Source of the DNA: Platynereis dumerilii
Taxonomy: Eukaryota > Annelida > Polychaeta > Phyllodocida > Nereididae
Length of the DNA: 64,000 nt
Assembly (NCBI GenBank): GCA_026936325.1
Contig: JAPTHN010000108.1
Span: 1 to 64,000 of the forward strand
Direction of reading: 5' to 3'
Below, piece by piece: positions 1 to 12,488 of this stretch (positions within the stretch are counted from its first letter, which is position 1; every line of letters begins with the position of its first letter). Below the pieces are notes generated by a model. That model did no database searches and was not told where the DNA came from. It saw only the letters and a program-made list of their open reading frames with translations. A program made the translations under genes and the position numbers.

Positions 1-1200
1 TAAGCTGGGGGGATTGGCCTATATGACTAGGGTGCATGGATGTGTTGGAAGGAGGAGGGGTGTCGGGTCTGTGTGAAGGGCCTGGCCTGGGTCAGTGACC
101 TGGTAGGTCTGTTCCAACCAGGGGTGGGAGGGGGAATAGGGCCTTGTGGTGCGAGTGGAGGGCTGGGGGATTATGAGTAACACGTGGGACTGTGAAATGA
201 ACTGCTGAAGCGTCTTGGGGCTGTATTTGAGAGGCTGGAAGGCTTGTTGCTTGTGTAATTGTTGGATGATTGGTGTTGACTAAGGAAGGTGGGGGCTGTT
301 GATTGGGTTGTTCCTGTTGTGGTGGGACTTGAAAGTTGAAGGTGTTTTGATCCGTGTGGAGGGGAGAAGATGACTGGGGAAAATTAGGGTTAACTAAATG
401 GGTGGGTGGTTGGTTTTGACCTTCGGGCAAGTAGAGATTAGGTCTATGGGTTTCCAAGTTTAATCTATCTGCTACTGAATAGGGTGCTTGAACGGGGTTG
501 TGTATAAAGGTGACTGATGGCTGTGAAGAAATGGCTGTGTGGATATTGTCTAGGGAGCGATGGCGGGTGAGACAAAGGAAGATATGGGAGGCGGGTTGGT
601 ATCAGTGGGTTGTGATTGTTGCGTAGTGTTTGCGAATATTTGGGCTATGTTTTGTAATTGCTGTTGGTCTAATTGTTGCGGTGGTGAGTCTCTAATGAGG
701 TGCACTTCAGGGTGCTGCCCTGGGACTGGGTCAATTACTGGGCCAGTAGGAGAGGGGTGGAGGTCTTGACCTGAAGGGTTAGTGGCAGTGGCAAAGTCAA
801 ATCGACTGGTGCTGCTTCTGCGTTGTCTGGTGGTGGTACCTGGGGTGGGTGATTTGTGGTGGTATTTGCGGGGTCGTTAAAATGCTCTGGGGGCTGGTCT
901 CTTGCTTGGTGTGATATTTCCTTATCAAGATTTTGAGTCTCGTCGTCGTCAAAGTCAGTGTATCGCGTGGTGTCGTGTTCAGCCTCACTCTGTAATGAGT
1001 GATTGCTGTCGTCTATATGTTGGTTTTTGTGATTGATTGGCCTCGTCTTGTTGTTGTGGTGTTTGTAAGGTTTGGTCGTCTTCAGGGGGGGGTGGTGGGT
1101 ACTATAATGTTCTGAGCTGCAGGAGTGTGCTGCTGTGGGTTGGCTTCGCCAAGGTGGGCTTCTGGGCCAGGTGGTGTATGCTATTGTTTTTGATTGGGTT
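1..1200 (-). other. Decayed coding-like DNA, P/Q/N/T-rich, unrecognised
   Basis: On the minus strand this stretch reads as a low-complexity, apparently disordered protein in more than one frame. The clearest open piece lies at 92-457 (121 codons) and is rich in Pro, Gln, Asn, His and Thr. Other pieces upstream at about 550-1030 contain an acidic run (YTDFDDDETQNLDKE) followed by Pro-rich sequence. Codon content looks more protein-like than the neighbouring G/T-skewed DNA. I recognise no domain. It may be the disordered part of a mobile-element protein or of a host exon; the sequence alone does not decide. It appears broken. Confidence 0.35.
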
Positions 1201-4200
1201 CGTCTAGCCGTTCATGCTCACCAACATCGACATAATGATATGGGAAGGGCATAGCCATTCAGGGTTGTTATCTTGAAGGTATGTTGATAGCAATGAAAAA
1301 GGGTGTCTCTGATATTATCTTGCTGAGTAAGAGGTACTTCTATTACTCCTGTTGGAAAAGAATAACATCATGGGCATGCCAGGTGGTGTGGCCTAGCTTT
1401 TGTCTATTGAGTTTCCAGAATTGAAAGATTGTGAAATAGGATCTTTAAAGCGTTGGTATTCCCTTCTGGTAAATAAATTTAATGTTATGGCTGTTTTAAT
1501 TTCAATGCGTAGTTTAATAAGCCACTGATCGATAGAAAGATCTGCTAATTCGACCGACATATAGAAAGTGTCTTAAAACGTGCAGAGCTATGGGAATGGC
1601 ATGTGGCCAGTAAGTGGAAACTCAGTACTGCAGTGATTGATTGTGGAATGCTATGGGGCTTTGAATGTCAAACTTATGGATGGTTTGTGCTTGACCTAGC
1701 CACATGTGCTACCAATTTTATGGGTGGATTGTAGGGGAGGGAAACTGATCATGGGGTACATTCCTGGGGCAGCAAGGGCACGCACGTGTAATATTATATA
1801 TCTTCATGGAACACTTTCCTACAATTACATTCTAACTGCAATATTGCCTGCTTGCGTCTAAGTCAACGACATAACGATCGCTGCGTGCTCTAAACAGTAT
1901 GGTGTGTTTGTATCAGAATCATACCACTGATATAAGAACGACTGGGGAGAGGAGGGCTCACTTCAGATGAGTAGATGGGTGCTCAATGGATCATTACTGC
2001 AGTCATAGTGCTATACAAACTAATTCAAAAAGGAACCTAAGATACTTGCACCAGTGTGTATAATGGCTTGCCCAGGGGCTGGCATATGATACTAAGTCAT
2101 AACATGTGAATCACTGGGAGAAATGTACCGAACAACAGTATGTGTGAACACCTTATTCATATGGTCAACATGTATATATATATCATGCACGGAAAGAGCA
2201 CAGTGATAGAGAAAACACGAAGTAGAAAAGGAGTTTTGGGAGATACAGCTGGTCAACAGATGATCTTTGATCCTAAGGGTAAATTGGAAAAATTGGCAAA
2301 GGTCACGCAGGGGTATAGCTTTGCAGAAGTGTTTGTAAGGATTTATGGCACAAGGTGTGGTATATGCCCTGTGAGTTATGGCTGAGGGTGAAGGCAGGGG
2401 CAATCGGAATGCCAAGCGAATGCTGGGGTTGAGCTTACTGCTGGGGCGTAAAAGGGAGAGAGAGAGGGGGGGCTGGTAGTTCCGTTTGAGAAAGTTGAGT
2501 GATTGAGGATCTGTGGGGGGGGGGGAAGGCTGGGGTGATTGTTTTGGACAGGGGCTCGTTGGGCAGATTATGTGGTGATTTGGCAGATTCCTATGGAACC
2601 AGGAAAAAAGGGAAGGGGGGGTGGGTGGTGAGATGGGACCAGGTCAGGGTAAATAAAGGACGTATGGGCTAGGTGGCTGTGGCCTGGGCACTGGGATGGT
2701 ATTAATCAATTATTGGAATGTGGTCAAGGGAGTCGGTGGACTGGAGGTAGTGGAGGGACCGGTGCTGATTGTTGGGGGGGGGGGTGATGGATTGGGGGGG
2801 GTATATGGTATTGGACTGGAATAAGGAATATGTGCAATATAGTGACTGGGGGGTTGGAGGAGGGCAATGGTGGGAGAGAGGGCTGTGGATGGCTGGCTGG
2901 GACAATATGGGGGGGGGTTGGCTGGGACAATATGGGGGGGTGGTCTCGGATTACTAGGGGAATTTGGGGGGGGTGGGGGGGTTTGATTGGATATGTTTGG
3001 GATTGGGAGGGGGGGGGATTCTTTATAGTTGAGTGGGCTAGTGGATGATTGAGGTGGATTGTGGATTGATTGCGCTGGGAGGAGAGTGGGTAATGAGAGT
3101 GGGTAATGGGCTTGGGGAGTGGACCTTCAGTGGGTGGGAAGGACCATCTATTGACCGTGTAGGGTGGGACTGTAAAGAGAAATGGTGGTCTGGACTTTTG
3201 ACCTTGGATAGAAAAGATTTGCTGCAAAGAAGCGTGCAGCTTAGAGAATAGAATTCACAGCAAAACCATGCAGCCCTGTCACTAGCTATTACTATGTACA
3301 GGAGCACTGCTATGTGTGTAGCCTAAATCTATAGTTGTAACATGTCTGTATACCCTAGTGATTGATGTGGGTGGTTGCTCCCATAAAGTATTTCCCTATC
3401 GACTGACTGACTCTAAAAATGATAGAAAGTTGTGTGGTCCTACCTGGGTCTAAAGATATTATTTGATGAATCCATGGATTGGTCGCTGGCTGCCAGTGGA
3501 GTGGTTGGTTCTGTGGAAGTGGCTGAAGCCCAATTTCTGGTCCGGTGCCAAGTGTGGTCCGTGGGTCCTAGGATGGAGTCCTGGCTGAGGTGTGGGATGC
3601 CCAATCCGGGGTGGTGGCCCTGATCCAGAATGGAGGCGCTGCCCCAAGTGAAGTGGTGTATGTTGGTGGTTGGCGCCCTAGTGTCCAACAGGCTGTCTCA
3701 CGATGAAATTGATGGATGGATGGTTTCTGGGCTTTTGTTGGATCTTGTAGTTGATGAGGAGTTTTTGGCTATTGTGGGGACTGAGTGGGGGCAGGAGTGA
3801 ATGGATTGTGGGAGCAAAGTGACTTTCGTGGCGGTTGGCTATGGGAGCAATACTGGCAATAGGGAAAAATAGGACGATGGCATTGGGGAAAGAAGCTTTA
3901 GAGTAAGGCCAGAAAGAATTTGTATAGAATTGGTAGGACGGGTGGAGGAGTGGACAGAGTCCAAAGTAAGAGGGCAGGAAGTGTAGAATTTGAGATAAAG
4001 TGGAATTGTATGGCCTTGATAGTGGTGGGAAGGAAGGGATAAGTAAGTGATCACTGCTGGAATAGCTGGTTGAGAGTGGGCTAGTAGCTTAGGAGCAGTG
4101 TGGTGATGGGCAGTATGCTGTGGACTGTGTGTATGCAGTGGATGCAAGGGGTGGTATCACTGCAGCTGGTGGCCTGTGGCTGCCTGGGTAGGCGCACCCT

Positions 4201-5100
4201 GCTGAGTAGGGTGCTGACGTGGCTTAAGCTTACTGTGGAATGTGTGGGGGTGGATGAATTTGGGTGGGGTGTTACTGTTGTGGAATGTTGCCACTGCAAT
4301 GCAGGTGTGTGACGTCACGTTTATGCTCAATGCAGATAGACATGGAGGGGAATGTAAGAAAGTATGAACAAAGAAAGGGGATTTTGGGAATAAATTTGGA
4401 GGGATGGATACAAGACCTCGGGAGGACCAGGCAAAAGGGGCGGACAGCCTGATAATGGGGGAGAGGGCTCATCGCCCGAGATATGTACACCATGTCACTC
4501 CCAAAGATGGGAAGCCAGTGGGGATACCAACTGACCCATCATGGAAGATCACTCATGAGATTACTTCTAATTACAGGTGGGTACTTGGGTCCTTGTAACC
4601 AATTAGCTTGGCAGTGGAGAGGACCTGAGATCTTGCCTAGGATGAATCCTAACCCCCAGGCTAATCCTGACCCCCAAACCATGGACAACCAAGGCATTGC
4701 TCCAGTTCAAATAAAGGGTTTTATTGGTACATCACGTTACATAATCAACAATTGCATTGATACCATTGCATTGATACATGACAAAACTCACATCCTACGT
4801 CTATCTGGATAAGGGATCCAGCTTCCCTGAAGGGAATCTGGATCCCAGTCTAGGGACATAAGGGAAGGAGGGGGGAGAGGGACCAGCATTTGGGGCTCAA
4901 TGCTGGGAGTCTGGTTTTGGCTGGGAGTCCAGCGGGCTGGGGGAACCAGACTGAGGATTCCTGGGTCAGGACAAAGCCAACTCAACTTACTGGCGAACTT
5001 TGGCCAGCCAATCGGGACATTTGTTACTAAAGAATAAGGGAGCCACTAGAAAGTCTTGAGCCTTGTGGCTTAGTGGCATGTGAAGGGGGGGAACTTTTAG
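1200..5100. other. G/T-skewed stretch with no supported gene
   Basis: The plus strand is enriched in G and T over about 3.9 kb, with many G runs, notably at 2510-2525 and 2770-3020. Apparent reading frames here are V/G/W-rich (plus) or P/H/T-rich (minus), which is what the base skew alone would produce. A 28-bp unit is directly repeated near 2892-2945. A full CRE palindrome, TGACGTCA, lies at 4310-4317. No splice-supported exon was found. Confidence 0.5.
4813..4846. repeat. 34-bp near-perfect inverted repeat
   Basis: The stretch begins GGGATCCAG and ends CTGGATCCC. The whole 34 bp reads almost the same on both strands, with about one mismatch per arm and no real loop. It could extrude a cruciform or fold as an RNA hairpin. 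No terminator or transposon end is evident around it. Confidence 0.7.
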
Positions 5101-5690
5101 GTCAAAGGTTATTTAACTGTTGGCTTGCCTGCCGCAGTTGCATCCTCAGCACTGTAAGACTTCTTAAGTAAAAGACACAGTATTTCCAATACTGTGACAT
5201 TAGACGTCAAAAGTTTGCTATAAAGTTTTTCAAAAAATCAAAAATTAAATCTATCATCAAGTACATCATTTTTGGATTCCTATAGTGTGACATTTCTTTC
5301 GGTTATAGATAGAAAAATGATTGTGGTGGCCAAAAGACGCGTATATTAAAGGGCTAAGTAGATATCAACTTTTAGTACTGTGTATGTTATTTGTTTAATA
5401 AGAATAAAGCGTTAAGTGGCCGAATAACAATTTTTTTCTCCCATTTTTCAGTGACTTTGTTGAATCTAGATTCTTAATTAAGTCTGCCACAAAGTTTGAG
5501 GAAAATATATAATAAAGAAGACCAATCATCAAATATATCTTCTATGGATGCCAAAAGTGTGAAGCATTTTTTGTGAGTGAAATAGTTATTGATACCACAT
5601 TTCAAACATGCAGGTCAAAGAGACACAAAAATAGTTTTGACATCAGAATTCCGGCCCTTTTCTTAGCATTTCCAAAAAAAAAACATATGA
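4850..5690. other. AT-rich DNA, nothing recognised
   Basis: After about 5100 the composition switches from G/T-skewed to AT-rich. I see no gene, splice-supported exon or repeat in this stretch. Confidence 0.5.
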
Positions 5691-5694
5691 TATA

Positions 5695-5780
5695 ACAGTT
5701 ATTGCACAACACCTTGTGCAATATTAGTCACCTCGGTGCCATAAAAACTGATATTGCACTCGGTGCTGTGCGATAACTGT
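5695..5780. repeat. Nested palindrome around GCAC/GTGC motifs
   Basis: The two arms (5695-5728 and about 5747-5780) are about 34 bp and imperfectly complementary. Each begins or ends with ACAGTTAT.GCACA. Each arm also contains its own small inverted repeat (GCACAA...TTGTGC), and the loop contains CACCTCGGTG, so three hairpins can form. This looks like a foldback or MITE core. Confidence 0.65.
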
Positions 5781-6370
5781 ATAATATTTCAACCTGATCA
5801 GCTGAGGCAATTACCAACGGCTTTTTCCAGAAGTTGCCTAACAGTGCTCGAGACAGTTTGGCTGAAACAATCTGCTGTCAAGAGGCAGTGCTCAAAACCC
5901 AATTTCATCTGCTTTAATTACCAGATTTGGCCTTCTGTAACTTTGCGCAATACTATAGTATATATACCAGTTCAAAAATTAAAGAAATAATAGTCATAAC
6001 TAGAAATGAAGCAGTTGCCACATACACTGAAATTCCACAATTTAGGAACAGCCCAGTTTGCAGGACCCAGGTGATCGCCTCAGCACATGGGTTAAACTGA
6101 TTCACAGTGACTTTCAATGTAAATGAACAACTTTGGGATACTGTTAGGTTTCCAAATAATATTGGTTATTTGCAAGCCTAGACACTTGGATTTGGCCTAA
6201 AAAATTGAGCTGCGCTGGGTGCACTGACCTTCTGTTTCAATGGCAACAGAAAAGATATTTAAAATGTTCGAACAGGTACCATATTTTCAAAATGGATAGT
6301 GAAATACCTGAATTTGATTCTGTGAAAATTTCTTACAGCTACTTCAAATAAAAGGTCTGCCAAAAAAATT
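5781..6370. other. AT-rich DNA, nothing recognised
   Basis: There is no supported gene or repeat. A 78-codon frame at 5754-5990 has no splice sites or family features and begins inside the palindrome. Confidence 0.45.
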
Positions 6371-6384
6371 GGTCAGAACTTTTG

Positions 6385-6815
6385 GGACACCCCTCATACT
6401 TTTCTTTCTCCTTATATGTCCTCCCTGCATCTCCTCCTCCATGCATTTCCACTTCTTCACATCTCCTCTTCTATGCATCTCATCCTCCTTACTTTTCTTC
6501 CTCCTTGTATCTCCTCCCTGCATCTCCTCCTCCATGCATTTCCACTTCTTCACATCTCCTCTTCTATGCATCTCATCCTCCTTACTTTTCTTCCTCCTTG
6601 TATCTCCTCCCTGCATCTTCTCCTCCATGCATTTCCACCTCTTCACATCTCCTCTTCCATGCATCTCCTCTTCCTTACTTTTCTTCCTCCTTGTATCTCC
6701 TCCCTGCATCTTCTTCTCCATGCATTTCCACCTCTTCACATCTCCTCTTCCATGCATCTCCTCTTCCTTACTTTTCTTCCTCCTTGTATCTCCTCCGTGC
6801 ATCTCCTCCTCCACG
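6385..6815. repeat. 93-bp polypyrimidine minisatellite, about 4.5 copies
   Basis: The unit is C/T-rich on the plus strand (CTTCCTCCTTGTATCTCCTC and similar). The period of 93 is a multiple of three, which keeps several frames open on both strands without implying a gene. Copies differ at a few positions. Confidence 0.85.
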
Positions 6816-6969
6816 CTTTTCCACCCCCATGCATTTTCTCCTACTCCATACCCCTTTGTATCTTCTTCATATCAATCACTTCCTCTTCTTGTCAACTTCT
6901 CCTAATCTTCCTCTTCCCACTGAATGCAGCGAGTGTGTCGATGCAGTGGGCGACAGCATACACAGGATA

Positions 6970-7862
6970 CAAAAAACATAGGCTGGGCAGCAGCAAACCT
7001 TCAGCGAATAACACCTTTAGAAGATAACAATTGCACCATAAGATCGGTGTGTTTACCGCAGTCATTAGAGAAGAGTCAAATACACCTCAAAAAGCACTGC
7101 TATATTGCACAAGGATGTGTGTGGAAAATTTCAATGCTGTTTATGCAAAAGTGGGCAAGTTTGGCTGTGATATGAAAAAAATTGTTTGTGAATTTTTTTC
7201 TCAATATTACAAAAAGTGTAGAATATCTGTCAGTAAGACATAAAAAGGCACAACTAGACCATATAAGCCATATGTGTACCAATCTTTATCCATATACATG
7301 CAATACTGATTGAGTCTTGAGTCAGAAAAAAACATTGTTTTCTTTCTTTTCAATATTTCGAAAAGGATATATACAATTTTCCCTCAGACCTTTCAAAAGT
7401 CCTAACTAGACCATAATAGGCCATTATGTGTACCAAACTTTTTCCATTTACATGCAAAAGTGACCTAGTCTTAGCCCAATAACCAAAATATTTATATTTT
7501 TCTCAACTTAACAAGTATGGAATATGTATCAATGAGACCATCAAAAGGCACAACTAGACTATATAGGCAACATCTGTACCAAAATTTCACCCATGCACAT
7601 GCAATAGTGACTGAGTCTTGGCCCAGAAATGAATAAAAATAATTTTTATATTAATTATTTTAAAAAAAAGGAATATCTATCCATCAGACCATTAAAAGGC
7701 ACAATTATACCATAGGGGTTATATGTGTACCATATTTCATCCATGTACAATATTTTACATTTAATAGAGGCAGAGTGCTGGCCCAGAAACGATCTATCCG
7801 ACAGCATTTTACCCAAGTGATTACAATACCTTCTTCGAACTTTGTTCAGTGAAGGTAACAAA
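6970..7862. mobile_element. Dispersed repeat with internal ~145-bp tandem units (family A)
   Basis: Both ends carry related inverted motifs: ACCTTCAGCGAA near 6999 on the plus strand, and its relative ACCTTCACTGAACAAAGTTC reading inward from 7855 on the minus strand. Between them are about five diverged units of about 145 bp, each with the theme 'ccatatacatgcaata...gcccagaaa...aaggcacaactagacc'. The same family recurs at 63193-64000. A 90-bp piece sits in a beta-tubulin intron at 52888-52985. No protein is encoded, so it is non-autonomous. Class is undecided; TIR-like ends favour a DNA transposon. Confidence 0.65.
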
Positions 7863-8127
7863 AAGATGTAGGGGATTTATGCAATTAAAAATGATAATAA
7901 ACAGATGAGAGATCACATTCATGTGATGCAAGGTTGTAACCAAGGAGCACACAACATAAACCAAAACTCCTTCATCATCACATCATTGATTGGGTGAAGT
8001 TCCCATGACATCAAGTATTAACTAAGTGTAAAAAGTTGAGTGAAAGTTAAGTGAGGTGTGAAAAGTTTTTCCCCTGTTATCCATGTAATATTTGGGAGCA
8101 ACATTAGCGGTAATAATGCCGATACGC

Positions 8128-8212
8128 TGAGTCAGGAGTGGGAGTGGGAGTCGCTTTTCAAAAAGAGTTGGAGTCGGAGTTGGTTCATTTACTACCCGAC
8201 TCCAAAGCCCTG
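8128..8212 (-). mobile_element. Solo end of a hAT-like element (GGAGTCGG family)
   Basis: Read on the minus strand it begins CAGGGCTTTGGAGTCGGGTA and continues with several GGAGTCGGAGT-type subterminal repeats. CAG at the end and subterminal direct repeats are typical of hAT-type TIR ends. No matching opposite end is seen nearby, so this is a fragment or solo end. Confidence 0.45.
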
Positions 8213-8725
8213 GATATTTCATGCATTATTAATGCAATGCTTGTATCATGACCTATTTCCAGTCCAAAATGCAGGAAAATCCATTGGGGCAGAATAAAGT
8301 GGATTGCTTCCGACTGAATACATAAAAGCTTCTGAATGTGGTGTAACTTAGCGGAAAATTAATATTAGGAATATATGTAGGCCATTATCACTCGAGATTG
8401 TTACGATTTTGTCCACATTTACCTGCAATGTGCCGAAGTACAAAATAACTTGGCACAACTATAACCCGTAATATATGGCATTATTTCTTGCTGTGTGAAT
8501 GGATACAGACAAAATTCATACAAACTAATGTTCTACCCTAGTCCACTCTTGTGAGTGAAGGAAATAAAACAATTTCAAATAATTTTGTAGCTATGGCAAA
8601 CAACCATCACTGGCACTATGTGTAAGCCAGATTGAGTCATGCAAAAACTAATTGCATCCCAACCCTAATGGTATCTCAAAAGGAGAAGCAATGGAGAAAC
8701 ATTGTGAAATGACTTAGTAGTCACT

Positions 8726-9949
8726 TAAAGGGAAGTGATACAGTTCAGAACCAAACATGAAAAGTGAATGATATTTTGTGATGAGCATGCTGAGACTATA
8801 AGGAATACAGGGAAAAAATTAAAATAGGGGTTACCAGCACTTTTGAAGAACTACTGCAACTTGAATGCACCCCAATTTGTCTTCAGAAATAACATTGAAA
8901 ACATAGGGAAAATAGTGGTTTTTTTTCAAATATGTGGGCTTATAAAATGGAAAATGTAGTAAAACTTGATAATATTCCAGCTGAGATATGAAATAGCAAT
9001 TTTATTTTTCTTTAGGTTTCTGCGGTTTTAACTGAATTGTTTTAGAATGTTTGGTGACAAAACAGGGCAAATTTTCTCAAATTTCATTAACACAAGGGGG
9101 CACTGTGGTGAATTGTACAGTTCAAATTTCTAAAAGTGGCTCATCCGTTAAAATCTAGCCTTTGCTGTTTTTCAAAATTGTTAAATGCATGATTTAATTA
9201 GTGTGGAGGTCAAGATAGGTTCTGAAAAAACATCTAGCAATGGTTGCCAAGATTCTTTCTTCAATTTTAATTCTGGCTAAAATTAACATGCTTTTCCAGT
9301 TGTATTATGCCCAAATTATATATATTTTCCAGCAGTTGTATTATGTCATGTGACTGATGACATTACTTGTATAAGAAAATGAATTGTGCCAAAAATGGTA
9401 CTATGTTCCGGTAATGACAAAAAAACTCAGGGACAGACTTTGCAGCTAATTTTCTCAAAATTCAATGCGGAGTAAAAAATTTTAAAAGTAAGCCCATTAT
9501 TTAAAGGCCATTGTTCTGGTTACATTCATATTAAAATTATAGCATATTCAGACAATTCTACAGATATAGTGAGGGTTGAATTTGCAAAAATGGGTGCAGG
9601 GACATGCAAAAAACAGGTAAAGTGCTACTTTAGTGCAGTAAAATATCGTCAAAAATATATATATATGAATGACGAAATTAACACTTATCATTTTACTTTG
9701 GTCCTGCTTGCGACCACTAACTTAAAAAATACTGACAAAGAAGCATTTATTATTGCTTTAATGACATTTGAAACCTAGGAACAGGAATAGGAACATTGCT
9801 GTAGAATGACCCGGCTAACAAGCTTTCAGTGCATACAAAAGAATACAAATGGATAGCTATGGATAGATATGGATAAGACTAGTAATGAATAGCTATAGAC
9901 AGCTAAGTTAAGCCACATTTAGAAATTTGAACTGTATCATTTCCCTTTA
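8726..9949. mobile_element. 1.2-kb non-autonomous TIR element
   Basis: The ends are inverted copies of TAAAGGGAARTGATACAGTTC, about 24 bp with one or two mismatches. The flanks are ACT on the left (8723-8725) and ACT on the right (9950-9952), which may be a 3-bp target duplication. The interior is AT-rich and holds no transposase frame. The superfamily cannot be assigned. Confidence 0.7.
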
Positions 9950-9952
9950 ACT

Positions 9953-10856
9953 ATTTTGATTTCACTGATGGAACATCTACAAAAATGATAATGATAATAA
10001 CACTTTTGCAGCAATGCTCTCTCTTATTTTATGCTTATGGAAAAAAAAAGTCATTTCAGGAACTACCCTGAAAAGGGAAGAACATTTATGCACTTATACA
10101 CGATTCTCTGTAGGGGCACCCACATTACTAATTGTTAAATTTGGGTTGAAAAGTTTATATGGGGAGCACCTTGGGGCACAGGTGAAATATATGCTGAACG
10201 CCCCTTACCACAAATCTTTTAAATCTGGAAAATTGAGGAACATGTTTATTTGCTGTAGTTGGCAACTTCACCTGACTTGAACCTTGAGAGCACCATAGGG
10301 ACATTTTTGACCATTGTGTGCACATCAGAGAGAGATTAAGCCAACTGGTCAGAACCAGGTGCAAGTGACTTTCAGAAAAAAGTGGCTATATCTGTCAAAA
10401 ATAAGCAAAAACAAGTTGGTGGAATCCATCTCGAGACATTTTAAGGCTAGGGTCAAAGGTTGTGTCCTTTTCATCGTTATGAAAAAGAGAGTTGTGCCAC
10501 ATGACCCACTTCTTTAAAGTACCAACTATGATCTACCAAAAGTTTTGGTTGCGCTGCCCAGAAACTTGCCTCGATTTTTTGCTCAAGGCATTATATTTTG
10601 CTATCTGGCCAATCTGGGCAAAATATTATATTTTGATATCTGATTTTCAAATTACATGATAAAGTTTGATTTTTTTGGCAAATCACTCGGAAGCAAAACA
10701 TGGCAAAACTCGGCCCAGGCTCCTCTAATGGTTTTTAAAGTATCACAATTTTAATAACTGCAAATGGAGTTTTCGAAAGTACAGTGGATGACTTGGCAAA
10801 TTACCTTCTTGGGATGTTTTGCAAGGAATTCTGGCAAAGCATAGTACTTTGGCAAG
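9953..10856. other. AT-rich DNA, nothing recognised
   Basis: Reading frames of 67-88 codons at 10014-10517 lack codon bias, splice sites or motifs. I see no repeat boundary. Confidence 0.45.
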
Positions 10857-12488
10857 GACTCAAGACTCAAGACTCTCAAGACTCAAGATACTTTTATTTG
10901 CCCGTAAAAAAAATTCCATTAGGTATTCTGTGACAAAATTAAGTTAATACAAATTTACAAATTTTAAGTATTAAGGCAGGAGGACATTTTAAGACCAAGG
11001 TTGCAGGTCGCTAGCAAATGGCCCCCTTGGTTACATATATTTCAGAGAGAACTAAGCACAAGCCTACCAGACTACAATACTGTTTTACCAAGTATCTAAT
11101 AGTTTAAGCGGAGACGGAGAACTTTAGTATAAATAGAAGATCACAAGGAGTATAAAATTACATAGATATTCACATATAAATTGATATTAAGAAAAAAAAA
11201 AGCATCAATGAGCCATTCCCTGGCAAAGTGAATCGAGATAACTATAAACCTTTCACCAGATATAAAAGTTGCAAATGAAATTCACAGGCGACAAACCGTT
11301 TTATGACTCAAAACCAATCAGACAAACGGGTCAGTGGAAGTGGGCAAAGAAGTATTTGATTAATTCACAAGCTTTGAGGCTTTTTCAAGAAAGCCCTAAA
11401 GGACCCTAGATAAAATTGACCAAGTCTTCCCCTTACCACAGCAAGTGTAAAGTGAATGAGTGAATTAGTGTTTCACACCCCATCAGCGCTTTAAACTCCA
11501 ATAACTATCGGCAAATATGCAATGTGTAAAAATCACACATTTTATTGGAACTCAGTTGAGAATCACATGCTGTTCAAGCTGGAGTTACTATACTCTAACC
11601 CTGTAACATATCCGCATTGTCAACATAAACCTTGCAACTATCAACTGACAGCTGGTAGAATTATCAACTGCATTGAGAGTTGCACACATAACAGTTTTCC
11701 ACAGAGCACACAGTTTCATAGCAAGTAATGATATAATTCTTAATATAATTTGAATATCCTTCATAGCTATGCGTAAATATCTTATTCTTTATATCTGAAG
11801 GACAGCCATTAGAAATATCAGGTAATCTATACCGGATGCTGTTTTTAGTTAGAAGATGTTTGCTCTGTGGGTTTCTGTAGTGAGTTGCACCTCTTGTGCT
11901 ATAGTCATGAATGTCAGCATGTCGTACTAACATATTTGACCTAAGAAAATATTCAGGTAGAACTTTATTCTCCAGCTTGTACAGAAATTTCAATTCTTGC
12001 ACTCTCAGGAGATCACCACTTTGAGAACCTTTAGTTTTTTGAAAATAGGTTCAGTGTGTGCATTGTAGTTTGCTACAGTAATGATTCTTACGGCCTTCTT
12101 TTGTAATTTTAGTAGCTGACTGGCGCAGGTTGCCCAGACCAATATACCATAGTTAAAATAGGGGAGAATTAGTGAGTCATAGAGAGTTTTCAAGATATGT
12201 AACGGTATTTGATTCTTCAGTTTTGACATAACTCCAATGGCACGAGAAATTTTGTTCGATATCATACGTAAATGTGGCTTCAGGAGATATTCTGGTCAAA
12301 AATAACGCCAAGATAATTGAACTCCTTAACAAATTCTATTTCGACCATATCTAGTTTAATGGATATATCCTGCACTCTTTTTTGTGGTGTATGGAACATC
12401 ATTGCTTTTGTCTTTGATCCATTCACAGACAGTCGATTAGCTTTAAACCAAATGCTGATCTTTTCCAACTCCATATTAATATTTCTTT

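Noticed and set aside
2092-2415. Overlapping plus and minus frames of 81 and 107 codons
   Set aside because: No motif, no splice sites, and both strands open over the same region, as expected by chance.
3672-3690. TGGCGCCC, resembling a lysine-tRNA primer-binding site
   Set aside because: No flanking long terminal repeat ends and no element proteins on either side; a chance match in G-rich DNA.
3432-3800. Possible plus-strand V/G/W-rich coding stretch
   Set aside because: The residue bias is that expected from G/T-rich sequence, it contains an in-frame TGA, and no domain or splice sites support it.
6344-7027. Frames of 156-203 codons on both strands
   Set aside because: They are produced by the 93-bp minisatellite, whose length keeps all frames open on both strands.
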